Shown here: positions 27,428-35,865 of the stretch, one piece after another | Layout of the letters: each line of letters starts with the position of its first letter | Position numbering within the stretch: the first letter of the stretch is position 1 | From: Persicirhabdus sediminis | Lineage (GTDB): Bacteria; Verrucomicrobiota; Verrucomicrobiia; Verrucomicrobiales; Akkermansiaceae | Length of the DNA stretch: 64,000 nucleotides | Assembly: GCF_016595495.1 (NCBI RefSeq) | Contig: NZ_JAENIM010000041.1 | Location: forward strand, 1 to 64,000 | Direction: 5' to 3' | The notes under the pieces: model-generated | The model's input: only the letters and a program-made list of their open reading frames with translations | The model's database searches: none | Told to the model about the DNA's origin: nothing | Translations under genes and position numbers: made by a program

Positions 27428-27466
27428 GCCACTCCAAGTGCGTTAATTACTTAGAAATGCGAAATG

Positions 27467-27497
27467 AAGGCAAACTGCAGAGTTTGCCTTTTTTTTG
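27467..27497 (+). terminator. Rho-independent terminator
   Basis: A perfect 10-bp stem (AAGGCAAACT with AGTTTGCCTT), a GCAG loop and a T8 run. Confidence 0.88.
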
Positions 27498-27698
27498 TAC
27501 CCATACATATAGGCTCAGCCAGATAGCAGTGCTTATCAATGCTTAGCTTATATCTAGCTGTTGTTTTGTAACTAGTTTATTTTGAGTTGGTTAAAGTCTT
27601 CTCTGGTGGTGAATTCTATTGCTCCTGCGGAATCATACATTATATTAAACGAGTGTTTCTGGTGTTTTGTATGATTTTAAGCCGTGGGGATAAGCAAT

Positions 27699-28622
27699 AT
27701 GAATGATCGATATATAATGCAGCGCGCTGTGGGTGAGGGAGCTACAGGCGGAGTCTATGAAGTTTATGATAGTCAAATGGCCCGGTATGTTGCGCTGCGG
27801 CAAATTCAAGAAGATGCCAGCCTCGTTGAGGCCGAGCGCGCGCGTCGGCGTAGTGAGTTCAAAATATTGATCAGCGAGTTGATCAAAGTTCAACACCCCA
27901 ATTTGCCCTATGTCTTTGATGCCGGAATTGATGGTGAGACGCCATTTATGTGCTGCTCATTTATTAATGGCGCCTGGATGATGGACGAACTTGCTGTTTC
28001 GCCAACTCTCTCCACCACAGATGTGGCGCGCATCGCTGAGGATGTGCTGAGCGTGCTAGCTGGCTTGCACGACGTAGGCATTGTGCACGGCATGTTGAGC
28101 CCTAAGTCATTGATGTTTCAGCCCTGCCCATCAGGCGGCAATCGCTACTTTGTTGTCGATGCCGGAGTGGCTGAAGTTTATACGCTTTTTCATAGCCCGC
28201 AGGCATACAGAAAGAATTTACTCGATCCAGCGCTCGCCGCACCTGAGCTGGCACACGGCTGCGTCGCCACGCCGCTGAGTGATCTCTATGCCTGTGGTCA
28301 TCTACTTTATTCGCTCTTAGCGGGTGGTCATCCATGCGCTGGGATGTCGCTAGAGCAGGCTGAGCGGTGGAACCATGAAACAGGAATGCTTCCTATTTCA
28401 CATTACCGACCAGAAGTGCAGCCTTCATTTGCCCATTGGCTGAGCCGCCTGATGGAGCCTAACCTAGCCTTAAGGTTTGAAAGTGCTCAGCTTGCACTCT
28501 CCACAATGCCTGCTGTTGAGGCAAATGCGCCAGTAATTGGATTTGAGAAGGTGACCATTAGTGAAACAAGTGTTCGAGGGCGGCTTGGTCAATTGTTGAA
28601 AAAGCTGGTTCCCTCATCCTGA
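27699..28622 (+). CDS. Protein kinase-like protein, predicted pseudokinase
   Basis: A 307-residue protein with the eukaryotic-type Ser/Thr kinase fold. The glycine loop is intact (VGEGATGGVYEVYD), and the APE motif (AAPEL) and helix-F Asp (SDLYACGHLLY) remain. The catalytic residues are changed: the VAIK lysine is Arg (VALRQI), the HRD-KxxN loop reads VHGMLSPKSL with no Asp, Lys or Asn in place, and DFG reads DAG. It is therefore predicted to bind nucleotide or partners without phosphotransfer. There is no membrane helix. The ATG at 27699 is chosen because GGGGA precedes it by 8 nt; a GTG at 27684 is alternative. A second, more degraded kinase-like gene follows 50 bp downstream. Confidence 0.78.
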   Translation: MNDRYIMQRAVGEGATGGVYEVYDSQMARYVALRQIQEDASLVEAERARRRSEFKILISELIKVQHPNLPYVFDAGIDGETPFMCCSFINGAWMMDELAVSPTLSTTDVARIAEDVLSVLAGLHDVGIVHGMLSPKSLMFQPCPSGGNRYFVVDAGVAEVYTLFHSPQAYRKNLLDPALAAPELAHGCVATPLSDLYACGHLLYSLLAGGHPCAGMSLEQAERWNHETGMLPISHYRPEVQPSFAHWLSRLMEPNLALRFESAQLALSTMPAVEANAPVIGFEKVTISETSVRGRLGQLLKKLVPSS

Positions 28623-28672
28623 ATCATATATTCATTTATCCGTCCTTGTTAGTAATTACCCACTATTAAGTT

Positions 28673-30424
28673 TTGTATCATTGGAATTATGTCGAAGTCC
28701 TCGAGAAGGCTTCTTATTGTGATCGCTATGCCGTTGGAGCAGATGCTGGAGTTGCCGATGGGCGCTTAGTCAGGCTGCACCATCAGGGCTTTCATAACCC
28801 TGTGCCTCCGGAACTCGCGGATGCCGTCAAAGATCAGTTTAAGGTGGTGCAGCAGATTACTGGCCACCCACACATTGCATCCTGGTTTAGCTGCGAGATT
28901 GATTTCTCCGGGCTAGACTTGTTTGGCGAGGTGGAACACTGGCAACTTTTATATTCTGGCTTAGATGAAAGCCAGCTCATGCAGCTGATTGAGGAAGTCC
29001 TGATCGCGCTCAAATACATGCACGGTCAAGGAGTATACCAAGGCGTCATGGGCACGAGCTCAGTAGGCATGCAAGCGCTGCCTGGCGGTGGCTATAAATA
29101 CCTATTGGTAGATGCTGGCCTGCATAGTTTGGCGCGCATTTATTTTGGTCACGAACGCTGGAGCGACCTTTGCTTGTCATCCTCTTGGATGGTTCCAGAG
29201 ATTGCCAAAGGTGAAGCATTTACCGCACAGAGCGACCTCTACATGCTGGGCAACCTGATTTATTATTACCTAGTGGGCGCTCACCCAATGGCAAGTTTGC
29301 CAAAACCTGAGTCACTGCGTTTGCGTCAGGCGGATAAAATGGCTGCCATTTCTAGCTACCGCAGCGATCTCAACCCGCAATTTGTGACTTGGCTCTCAGC
29401 CATGCTTGCTGGCCAGCCGAGCGATCGACCAAAGTCAGCCGCTCACGCACTCAATGAATTTGAGCAAATCAAAAAGACTGGCATCATCAAGGTGGCGGGG
29501 CAAAATTCTAAACCTGCCAAAAAATCGCGCGGCATCGTATCCTTCTCAGCGATCGCCATGGGCTCAGCTGCCGTGGGCGCGCTTTGCAGTTATTATTATG
29601 TTCAAGATTCAGGCGCTTCAGCCAGCCAGCCACAGATAGCCAATTCTATCGAGGCAATCGTCGTAGAAGAGCCCGTGAATACCACCGAAGTAGTGGTTGA
29701 GAATGCTCAGCCCGCTGAGACCAATCGCGAAGTCAGTTGGCAACTAGATGCAGCAGCTGCATCTGCCGCTTTAGCTCGCCCATGGACTCTGATTGCTGAT
29801 GGCGGACTCAGACCTGGCTTGGAAATGGTCGGGCGTATTTCATTAGAAAAATTTCAAGGAGCACCTTCTGTATATCTCAATAATAAACAGTCGGTGGCTG
29901 AATATATTATGGTGGCGGATGATCAAATTCCCGCTAACAGCTTTGCTGGTGACTACAGTCTCACCGTTTGGCTGCGTTCAGAAATGAGCGAGGACATCTG
30001 GAAAAATGGCATGGCTAATGATCCCGTGATTATTGGCAACAAAAGCTGGTTAGATGGACGAAGTGCCGGCTGGGTGATCGCCCTTGGCGCTGATGGTCGC
30101 TGGCAGTGGAATCTAGCTGACGGTGAAACTCGTGTCGATTTTGATAGTAAGCCAAAGCTCATCTCTGATGGCGACTGGCACCACCTCTGTGTGGTCGTTA
30201 ATAGCAGTAAAGGCATCGGCCAGCTCTACACAGATGGTGAGTTAAGCGAAGTGATAGAGATCGGTGAAATCGATCTATCATCTGGCGAGAATACTCTTTT
30301 CATCGGCACAGATGCCGCGCTAGGAAAAGAATACCTCAATGCGTTCACTGGAGCGGTTGGCCAAATTGAACTTTGGCCGCGCTGCCTGAGTGAGGATGAA
30401 ATCAATACTATGGCGAAGGAATAG
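28673..30424 (+). CDS. Membrane-anchored pseudokinase with extracytoplasmic LamG/ConA-like domain
   Basis: A 583-residue protein in three parts. Residues ~1-270 are a degenerate kinase fold: no glycine loop, VAIK lysine replaced (RLVRLHH), HRD loop reading VYQGVMGTSS, DFG as DAG (LLVDAGLHS), APE as VPE, but helix-F SDLYMLGNLIYYYL kept. A membrane helix lies near 285-309. Residues ~415-575 are a laminin-G/concanavalin-type domain (FAGDYSLTVWLRSEM ... GDWHHLCVVVNSS ... GQLYTDGEL ... GAVGQIELWPRCLSEDEI). The only start upstream of the fold is TTG 28673; an in-frame stop lies just before it. It is paralogous to the preceding gene and probably cotranscribed. It may sense an external glycan or protein. 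Confidence 0.72.
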   Translation: MYHWNYVEVLEKASYCDRYAVGADAGVADGRLVRLHHQGFHNPVPPELADAVKDQFKVVQQITGHPHIASWFSCEIDFSGLDLFGEVEHWQLLYSGLDESQLMQLIEEVLIALKYMHGQGVYQGVMGTSSVGMQALPGGGYKYLLVDAGLHSLARIYFGHERWSDLCLSSSWMVPEIAKGEAFTAQSDLYMLGNLIYYYLVGAHPMASLPKPESLRLRQADKMAAISSYRSDLNPQFVTWLSAMLAGQPSDRPKSAAHALNEFEQIKKTGIIKVAGQNSKPAKKSRGIVSFSAIAMGSAAVGALCSYYYVQDSGASASQPQIANSIEAIVVEEPVNTTEVVVENAQPAETNREVSWQLDAAAASAALARPWTLIADGGLRPGLEMVGRISLEKFQGAPSVYLNNKQSVAEYIMVADDQIPANSFAGDYSLTVWLRSEMSEDIWKNGMANDPVIIGNKSWLDGRSAGWVIALGADGRWQWNLADGETRVDFDSKPKLISDGDWHHLCVVVNSSKGIGQLYTDGELSEVIEIGEIDLSSGENTLFIGTDAALGKEYLNAFTGAVGQIELWPRCLSEDEINTMAKE

Positions 30425-30439
30425 TAGCCCAGCTGGCTA

Positions 30440-33118
30440 CTAATCTTCCCAAATCATGCGCTCTTGGGCGATGTAGCTCGCGCGTTTGGCGGCATCCTCA
30501 GAGCGTGGGCCGTCAAAGCTAGCTATCTTTCTAGCTAGTGATACTACGGCGAGCCACTGAGATTCATCCTTCAGCGCTTTTTGCTCTAGCAGGGTGAGCG
30601 CGGTGAACGCGCACTTATAAAACCAGTACCATTCTTTTTCATTCTCGGCAGCGGCCTTGGGCGCGTCTTCTTGGTTGATCACGCTGTAGTAGCTATCCAG
30701 TGCCAACTGAATTTTCTTCATCTGCTGGTATGTCTGGCCTAGCTGATAGTGGATTCTGTGTTTCCAGCTGAGTGTCAAACCATCTTCTTCTAGCATCTGT
30801 TTGTAGACGTCTAGAGCCTCCTGATAGAATTTTGCTTCACTACTACCAAGTCGGTGCAGGGTGTCGGCTAGCAAGAGGCCCGCTCCACGGCGCAGTGATG
30901 GGCTGATGGCTTCTTGTTGATAGACTTCGCGCAGCGATGCCTCCGCCAGAGCTAGGTAGCCGAGGTCAACTTGCACGCGAGCTTGCTGCAGGCGCGCTTC
31001 ATTGGTCAGCTTGCTGTCCATATCGATGAGTTGTTGGAAAACGGCAACGCTTTCTTCCAGCGCCTGCGGCGTGGCTTCGCGGCGAGCTGCTAGAGCTGAG
31101 TAGTAAAGAGCAAATGGAGTAAACTCGCTATTTGGTGATTTGCGTGGAATCTCTGCTAGAACCTGCCGCGCTTTGTTGAAGTCACCATTGTGGAATAGCG
31201 ACTCGCCTAACTTTAGCTGAAATTCTGCAGTATTCGAAGCTGTTGGAAACCTCTGTAGATAGCGTGACGCAGACTCTGCACTGGCAAGCCAATCTTCTTT
31301 GAGCTCATTGGCGCGAATTTCTAACCTCGTTAGCTGGGCGTGTGAATCTGCATCAGTGAGTGAGCCTAGCAATACACTAATCAGATCTTCCGCTAGAGCG
31401 ACATCGTAAGGCGCTATATACAACGCTGCCGAGGTAAGCGCCAAGCGCGCTTCGTTTGTTCGTGCGTGCTCAGGGTGCTCGTTGATGAAGGTTAGTAATT
31501 GGCTGCGTCCTTCTAGCTGATGGGCCGCGCATAACCATAGTGCCCGCTCAAGTTGTAGCGAGGTGATAGCTGCGGTGGATTGTGCTTTGCCTAGTTCGTC
31601 TTCAAATGCCGCCAGTTGGCCAGCTTTCAATGCTGAGATACCAGCATTAATTTCAGCCGCTTCACTAACATTATCAAAGCCGGATTGGCTCGCCGCGGAG
31701 AATGCTGCTAGAGCTTCGGCGAAATGCTCATCTTGATCGAGAATCAATCCGTGCAGGAAGTTCGCTTGATCTTTGAGTTTTGGCGTGATGGCAATGTCAT
31801 TGACGATGCTGAGGTCAAAGCGCGCAGCGTCGAAGTCGTCATTGCGGATTTCAATCCAAGCGGACTCTAACATTGACCAGCGGGACAGCGGGTGGTTTGG
31901 GTAAAGCAATCTGAGCTTGGAAAATAATGCTGAGGCCATCGCTCTTTCCGCAGCTGATTTGCTAGAGGAGAGCAAGTAGGCACGGTAAAATAACGCGTAG
32001 CTAGCTAGATCTTCGTTTTTCTGCTTTTTAGGTGCACGCAGCGAGGTTTCAGCGACTGAACTCCACGGTGAACTTTGAATGTTAGCATTCCAGTACGAGT
32101 AGTTGTTGAGCTGCGAACTCGCACTCCAAGTGAGTAATTTTTGCCTCAATGGATGGTCGGCTGGAGCATTGTCAGGGAAGCGAGCGCCCAGTCTGCGGAA
32201 GGCTGAATCAATCAGAGGTGAGTTAGGGTTTTCATCGATGAACTTGATCAAGGTTGAAATTGAGTCTTCGATTTTTCCTGCGCCAGTTTCAGCGTCGGAT
32301 TTCCCCATAAAACATGCCTGAAAGATGGCTCGGCTGAGGTATTCTTTGCTAGAAATCAGCCGCTTGAATTGTTGCTCGGCGAGCGCAAAGTCAGTTTGAG
32401 CTAAGGCGATTTTTGCCTCGAGAAATTCACGCAGCTTACTCGCAGATGGTGAGGAATCTTCGATGTCTTCCAGCGCTAGATTGGCTTCCTCGTAATCTTC
32501 TAGATCGATGAAGATTTCAGCTAACAATAAGCTAGCTTGGTTGTGTAAAGTACCTTTGTTATCCAACTCGAGGATCTCTCTGAGAGTCGCAATCGCTTCA
32601 CCTGTTCGCGGGATTGACCGCAGCAGTGATGCTTGCGCGAGCTTCGCTTGACCGTAGTTAGGGTGCTTGCTGCCGATTTCCCCAAAGGCCTCGGCGGCTT
32701 TGGCAAAGTGTCCCATCGAGGCTATTGCCTCAGCGCGCCAGTACTGAGCAGCGGCGACATCGTCGTACGCCTTGTCTGCTAGTATTTGGCTGGCTTCGTA
32801 GCCAATGCCTGTGCGAATCAACGACTCCGCCAGCTTGAGTTTGGTCGCCAGCTGAGCATCTTCGCTGAGTTCGGTATTCTCCAGTGTCTCGCGGAACCTC
32901 ATGGTGGCCAACTGTGGCAGCTTATCTTCCATTGCCTGCAGGCCATTTTGGAAGGTCTCGATACTTGCCAGTTCTTGCTTAGCGGCGTCAGTATCTAGCG
33001 CCGAGCAGAGCGGGGCTGCGGCGAGTGATAGGCAAATCAATATGGTCGAGCGATTGAGCACGTGCTGAGTTTGGACGAAAATTTGACGAAATGACAGCAA
33101 TTTGCACCATAAATCCAT
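30440..33118 (-). CDS. Large secreted TPR-repeat protein
   Basis: An 892-residue protein made almost entirely of tetratricopeptide-type helix pairs (e.g. AAEAFGEIGSKHPNYGQAKLA, LAEQQFKRLISSKEY, YLQRFPTASNTAEFQLKLGESLF). A hydrophobic segment RSTILICLSLAAAPLCSA near residues 23-40 looks like a signal peptide, so the protein is probably periplasmic or outer-membrane-associated, like the YbgF/BamD-type TPR proteins but far longer. The ATG at 33118 gives a 22-residue n-region; a GTG at 33061 would give a more normal signal peptide and leave more space before divergent thiL. Function unknown. Confidence 0.78.
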   Translation of the reverse strand: MDLWCKLLSFRQIFVQTQHVLNRSTILICLSLAAAPLCSALDTDAAKQELASIETFQNGLQAMEDKLPQLATMRFRETLENTELSEDAQLATKLKLAESLIRTGIGYEASQILADKAYDDVAAAQYWRAEAIASMGHFAKAAEAFGEIGSKHPNYGQAKLAQASLLRSIPRTGEAIATLREILELDNKGTLHNQASLLLAEIFIDLEDYEEANLALEDIEDSSPSASKLREFLEAKIALAQTDFALAEQQFKRLISSKEYLSRAIFQACFMGKSDAETGAGKIEDSISTLIKFIDENPNSPLIDSAFRRLGARFPDNAPADHPLRQKLLTWSASSQLNNYSYWNANIQSSPWSSVAETSLRAPKKQKNEDLASYALFYRAYLLSSSKSAAERAMASALFSKLRLLYPNHPLSRWSMLESAWIEIRNDDFDAARFDLSIVNDIAITPKLKDQANFLHGLILDQDEHFAEALAAFSAASQSGFDNVSEAAEINAGISALKAGQLAAFEDELGKAQSTAAITSLQLERALWLCAAHQLEGRSQLLTFINEHPEHARTNEARLALTSAALYIAPYDVALAEDLISVLLGSLTDADSHAQLTRLEIRANELKEDWLASAESASRYLQRFPTASNTAEFQLKLGESLFHNGDFNKARQVLAEIPRKSPNSEFTPFALYYSALAARREATPQALEESVAVFQQLIDMDSKLTNEARLQQARVQVDLGYLALAEASLREVYQQEAISPSLRRGAGLLLADTLHRLGSSEAKFYQEALDVYKQMLEEDGLTLSWKHRIHYQLGQTYQQMKKIQLALDSYYSVINQEDAPKAAAENEKEWYWFYKCAFTALTLLEQKALKDESQWLAVVSLARKIASFDGPRSEDAAKRASYIAQERMIWED

Positions 33119-33148
33119 TCGTCCGTTTTTCTAGCTGGAGAGGGAGAA

Positions 33149-34102
33149 ATGGATTCGTCGCAGAATTGTTTTGGGAATGAGGCTGAAATGGTTTCCAATA
33201 GGCTCATGCAAGAAGTCAATGAGCTAGGCGAGGACGCGCTGATTGGAAAACTAACCGAGAACTGGACGACAGGGTCAGGGGTAGTTGTTGGTGTTGGCGA
33301 TGATTGCGCGGTGGTGGAATCTGCCGATCCGCATACTTATACTTTGCTCAAGACGGACGCGGTCATCGAAGGGGTGCATTTTCTAGCAGATGAAAATTAC
33401 CAACGTGTTGGCTGGAAGGCCTTGGCCAGAGTGGTCAGCGACTTTGCTGCGATGGGTGGCTGGGGAGATTTCTATCTTGTTACCCTAGCATTGCCCGCTG
33501 ATTTTGCTGTCGATAAGGTGAGCGCTCTCTATCGTGGATTAGAAATATGTGCTCAAAAATTTGGCGGTCAGTTGGTTGGTGGAGAAACCAGCTCAGTGCC
33601 AGCTGGTAGCGCGGCGGTGATTTCTATCGCTGGAACCGGGCGCGTCAAACGAGACCAGTTAGTGAAGCGCACTGGAGCCACCGCAGGTGACGTGATCTAT
33701 GTCACCGGCCAGCTGGGTGGATCTATCCGCGGCAAACATCTTGACTTTGAACCGCGTGTTGAGGCTGCTAGCTGGTTGGCGGAGAATTTTCTGCCGAACT
33801 CGATGATGGATCTATCAGACGGGCTAGCTAAGGATCTTCCTAGACTGGCTGATTATAGTTCATGTGGTTACCAGCTAGATTTTGAAAATATTCCACTCAG
33901 TGAGGGATGCGAACTCAGCCAAGCGCTCAATGACGGTGAAGATTACGAACTCTTGCTTACTCAGCCAGCTGAGGTGGTCGATGAGCTCGAGCTTGCATGG
34001 GATTTAGCATTTCCAGACCTTCAGCTCAGCCGCATTGGAATTTGCACCTCAGAACCTAGCGATCAGCTTGCTGGCGGATGGGGGCATTTTTCCAACAAGT
34101 AG
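33149..34102 (+). CDS. thiL: Thiamine-monophosphate kinase
   Basis: A 317-residue enzyme that phosphorylates thiamine monophosphate to the active diphosphate. ThiL motifs are present in order: ELGEDALIGKL, VGVGDDCAVV (Mg-ATP binding), TDAVIEGVHFL, the dimer-core region DFAAMGG, GGETSS and, near the end, MMDLSDGLAKDLPRLA and LNDGEDYELLLT. Length is normal. The ATG at 33149 follows GGAG and GGGAG sequences at 33137-33146, one of the few good ribosome-binding sites in the window. Another possible thiamine-related gene (YjbQ family) lies at 40391 but is not in the same operon. Confidence 0.92.
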   Translation: MDSSQNCFGNEAEMVSNRLMQEVNELGEDALIGKLTENWTTGSGVVVGVGDDCAVVESADPHTYTLLKTDAVIEGVHFLADENYQRVGWKALARVVSDFAAMGGWGDFYLVTLALPADFAVDKVSALYRGLEICAQKFGGQLVGGETSSVPAGSAAVISIAGTGRVKRDQLVKRTGATAGDVIYVTGQLGGSIRGKHLDFEPRVEAASWLAENFLPNSMMDLSDGLAKDLPRLADYSSCGYQLDFENIPLSEGCELSQALNDGEDYELLLTQPAEVVDELELAWDLAFPDLQLSRIGICTSEPSDQLAGGWGHFSNK

Positions 34103-34225
34103 TCTATTTTTAGTGAGTTAGGATGTCTAGCTAGCTTCAATTGCGTGAGCTCTATGACAATGGATTGTCTAGATTTTACGTTTGGGGGATTGCTAAATCG
34201 TGCCCCCTGCGCATAGTCTGCCCCT

Positions 34226-35749
34226 ATGTCAGATCAGCCTACTGATACTCAAAGCAATGAGTCCGTGCCTGCTAGAAAAAAAGCGAACCCGTGGAAGTGG
34301 TTATGTTTTCTAATGATGCTCGGGCTGGCTGCCTCTATCGCCCTCTGCGCAGCACTTTATTCTACTACCTATCGAGCCATTATTCGCAAATGGATGGCGG
34401 ACGACCCGCAGGTCGAGCAGGTGACTATCGAGCAATTAGAAAATGACCGACTGAAGGAAATTCAGGTGGTTGAGCAGATCGCACGCGAAGAAGAGGAAAA
34501 GAAAGAAGCTGAGCCAGCGTTGGTTACACCACAGGCCAGCCAGGAAGAAGCTGAGCAAGAAGTACGCTATCCACAGGTTCATACCGCCAGCTCTGGTGGC
34601 GATGTGAAGCGTTTGTCAAAGGGATTCCAGCTGAAGACTGAGGTGTTGCTAGAACAGGGCGACATCGCCTCGCGTGAGCGCATCAAAGACGATAGCTATC
34701 AAGCATTCTATCAGCTCAGAGTGAAAACTCCTGCGGCCTCAAAAACCATTACCGAGCTGGAAGAGGTGAACGAGCACTTAGGTAAGATTTTGCCCGACCT
34801 CAGCAAGATGCTAGAGACCGCTCAAGTGTCTAGATTTTACTTTGATATCTACGAAAACAAAGTCGAGCGGCTGAAGAAAAATGCCCTGCAGCTCAACGAA
34901 CTGATCACCAAGCACAACTTCTTCGACTGCGAAACGATTCTTAATCTCAAGCACCCAGTTAGTGGTCAGAAGGTGCTCTTATTGCAAGGAGACATGGATG
35001 TTGTCTCCGACGGCTCCGATGGGGACAGGCTGCCAACCATGCCTGATAAGATTGTCACTTCATCTAACTATCAGCCGATGACTAGCTACGGCTGGCGCAA
35101 AACTAGCAAAACACCAAACCCATTGATCAAAGGGTGGAAGGGCAGAATTGCTAATGCTAACAAAGAGCTGGCTGATTCTAAAACGACCAAAGCGAGAGCT
35201 GACTGGCTGAAGATGCGCATCGAAAAAATCAAGCGCGAGATCGAAGACATGGAAGCGCGCAGCTACTTGATTGCCGAGTACGATCCATTTGTGGTGATGC
35301 CTATCAACATGGTGGTCAACCGTGATGACGAATACGCAGCGCGTGTTGGTGACTACTGTGTGGTGATCTATGGTGATACCCTCTATCCAGCTATTGTTGG
35401 AGATGCTGGGCCGTCATTCAAAGTCGGCGAAGCTTCCCTCAGAATGGCCAAGCAGCTAGACGAACGCGCTAACCCGTACCGCCGCCCAGTGAGCGATCTT
35501 ACCGTGACTTATTTGGTTTTCCCACGCAGCGTGGAGAAACCAAATTCAGCACCTAACTACGACCACTGGCGTAACATGTGCCAAGAGTTTATCGACTCTA
35601 TCGGTGGCTTAGGTGAAGGTTATCAGCTATTTGAATGGCAGAATACGCTACCGCCACTACCTGGCTCAGAACCACCAGCTAGCAGCAGCGAAGCTCCAAC
35701 TGAAGGATCTGAAACTAGCGCGCCAGCTGAAACTAAGGCTGCTGAGTAA
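34226..35749 (+). CDS. Single-pass membrane protein with coiled coil, unknown function
   Basis: A 507-residue protein. A short cytoplasmic N-terminus with RKK precedes one membrane helix (~23-46). A charged coiled-coil stretch (~65-115, EQIAREEEEKKEAEP) follows, then a large extracytoplasmic domain (~120-470) and a Ser/Glu/Pro-rich tail (~475-507). A second coiled-coil element lies near 310-345. No family or catalytic motif was recognised. It is transcribed alone and ends at the bidirectional terminator at 35794. Amino-acid composition is ordinary for the window. Confidence 0.65.
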   Translation: MSDQPTDTQSNESVPARKKANPWKWLCFLMMLGLAASIALCAALYSTTYRAIIRKWMADDPQVEQVTIEQLENDRLKEIQVVEQIAREEEEKKEAEPALVTPQASQEEAEQEVRYPQVHTASSGGDVKRLSKGFQLKTEVLLEQGDIASRERIKDDSYQAFYQLRVKTPAASKTITELEEVNEHLGKILPDLSKMLETAQVSRFYFDIYENKVERLKKNALQLNELITKHNFFDCETILNLKHPVSGQKVLLLQGDMDVVSDGSDGDRLPTMPDKIVTSSNYQPMTSYGWRKTSKTPNPLIKGWKGRIANANKELADSKTTKARADWLKMRIEKIKREIEDMEARSYLIAEYDPFVVMPINMVVNRDDEYAARVGDYCVVIYGDTLYPAIVGDAGPSFKVGEASLRMAKQLDERANPYRRPVSDLTVTYLVFPRSVEKPNSAPNYDHWRNMCQEFIDSIGGLGEGYQLFEWQNTLPPLPGSEPPASSSEAPTEGSETSAPAETKAAE

Positions 35750-35793
35750 TTAGTCACCTAGCTTCGTTCATTACTTCGAAGCATTGATTTACC

Positions 35794-35833
35794 AAAAAAT
35801 GGCGCGTCCCAAATTCGGGGCGCGCCATTTTTA
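35794..35833. terminator. Bidirectional terminator
   Basis: AAAATGGCGCGTCCC pairs with GGGGCGCGCCATTTTT around a short loop, with A-run and T-run on opposite sides, so it can end both convergent genes (34226 plus strand and 35866 minus strand). Confidence 0.85.
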
Positions 35834-35865
35834 TTGAGTTAGCTTTTTAAGTTAGCTTTGTGCTA

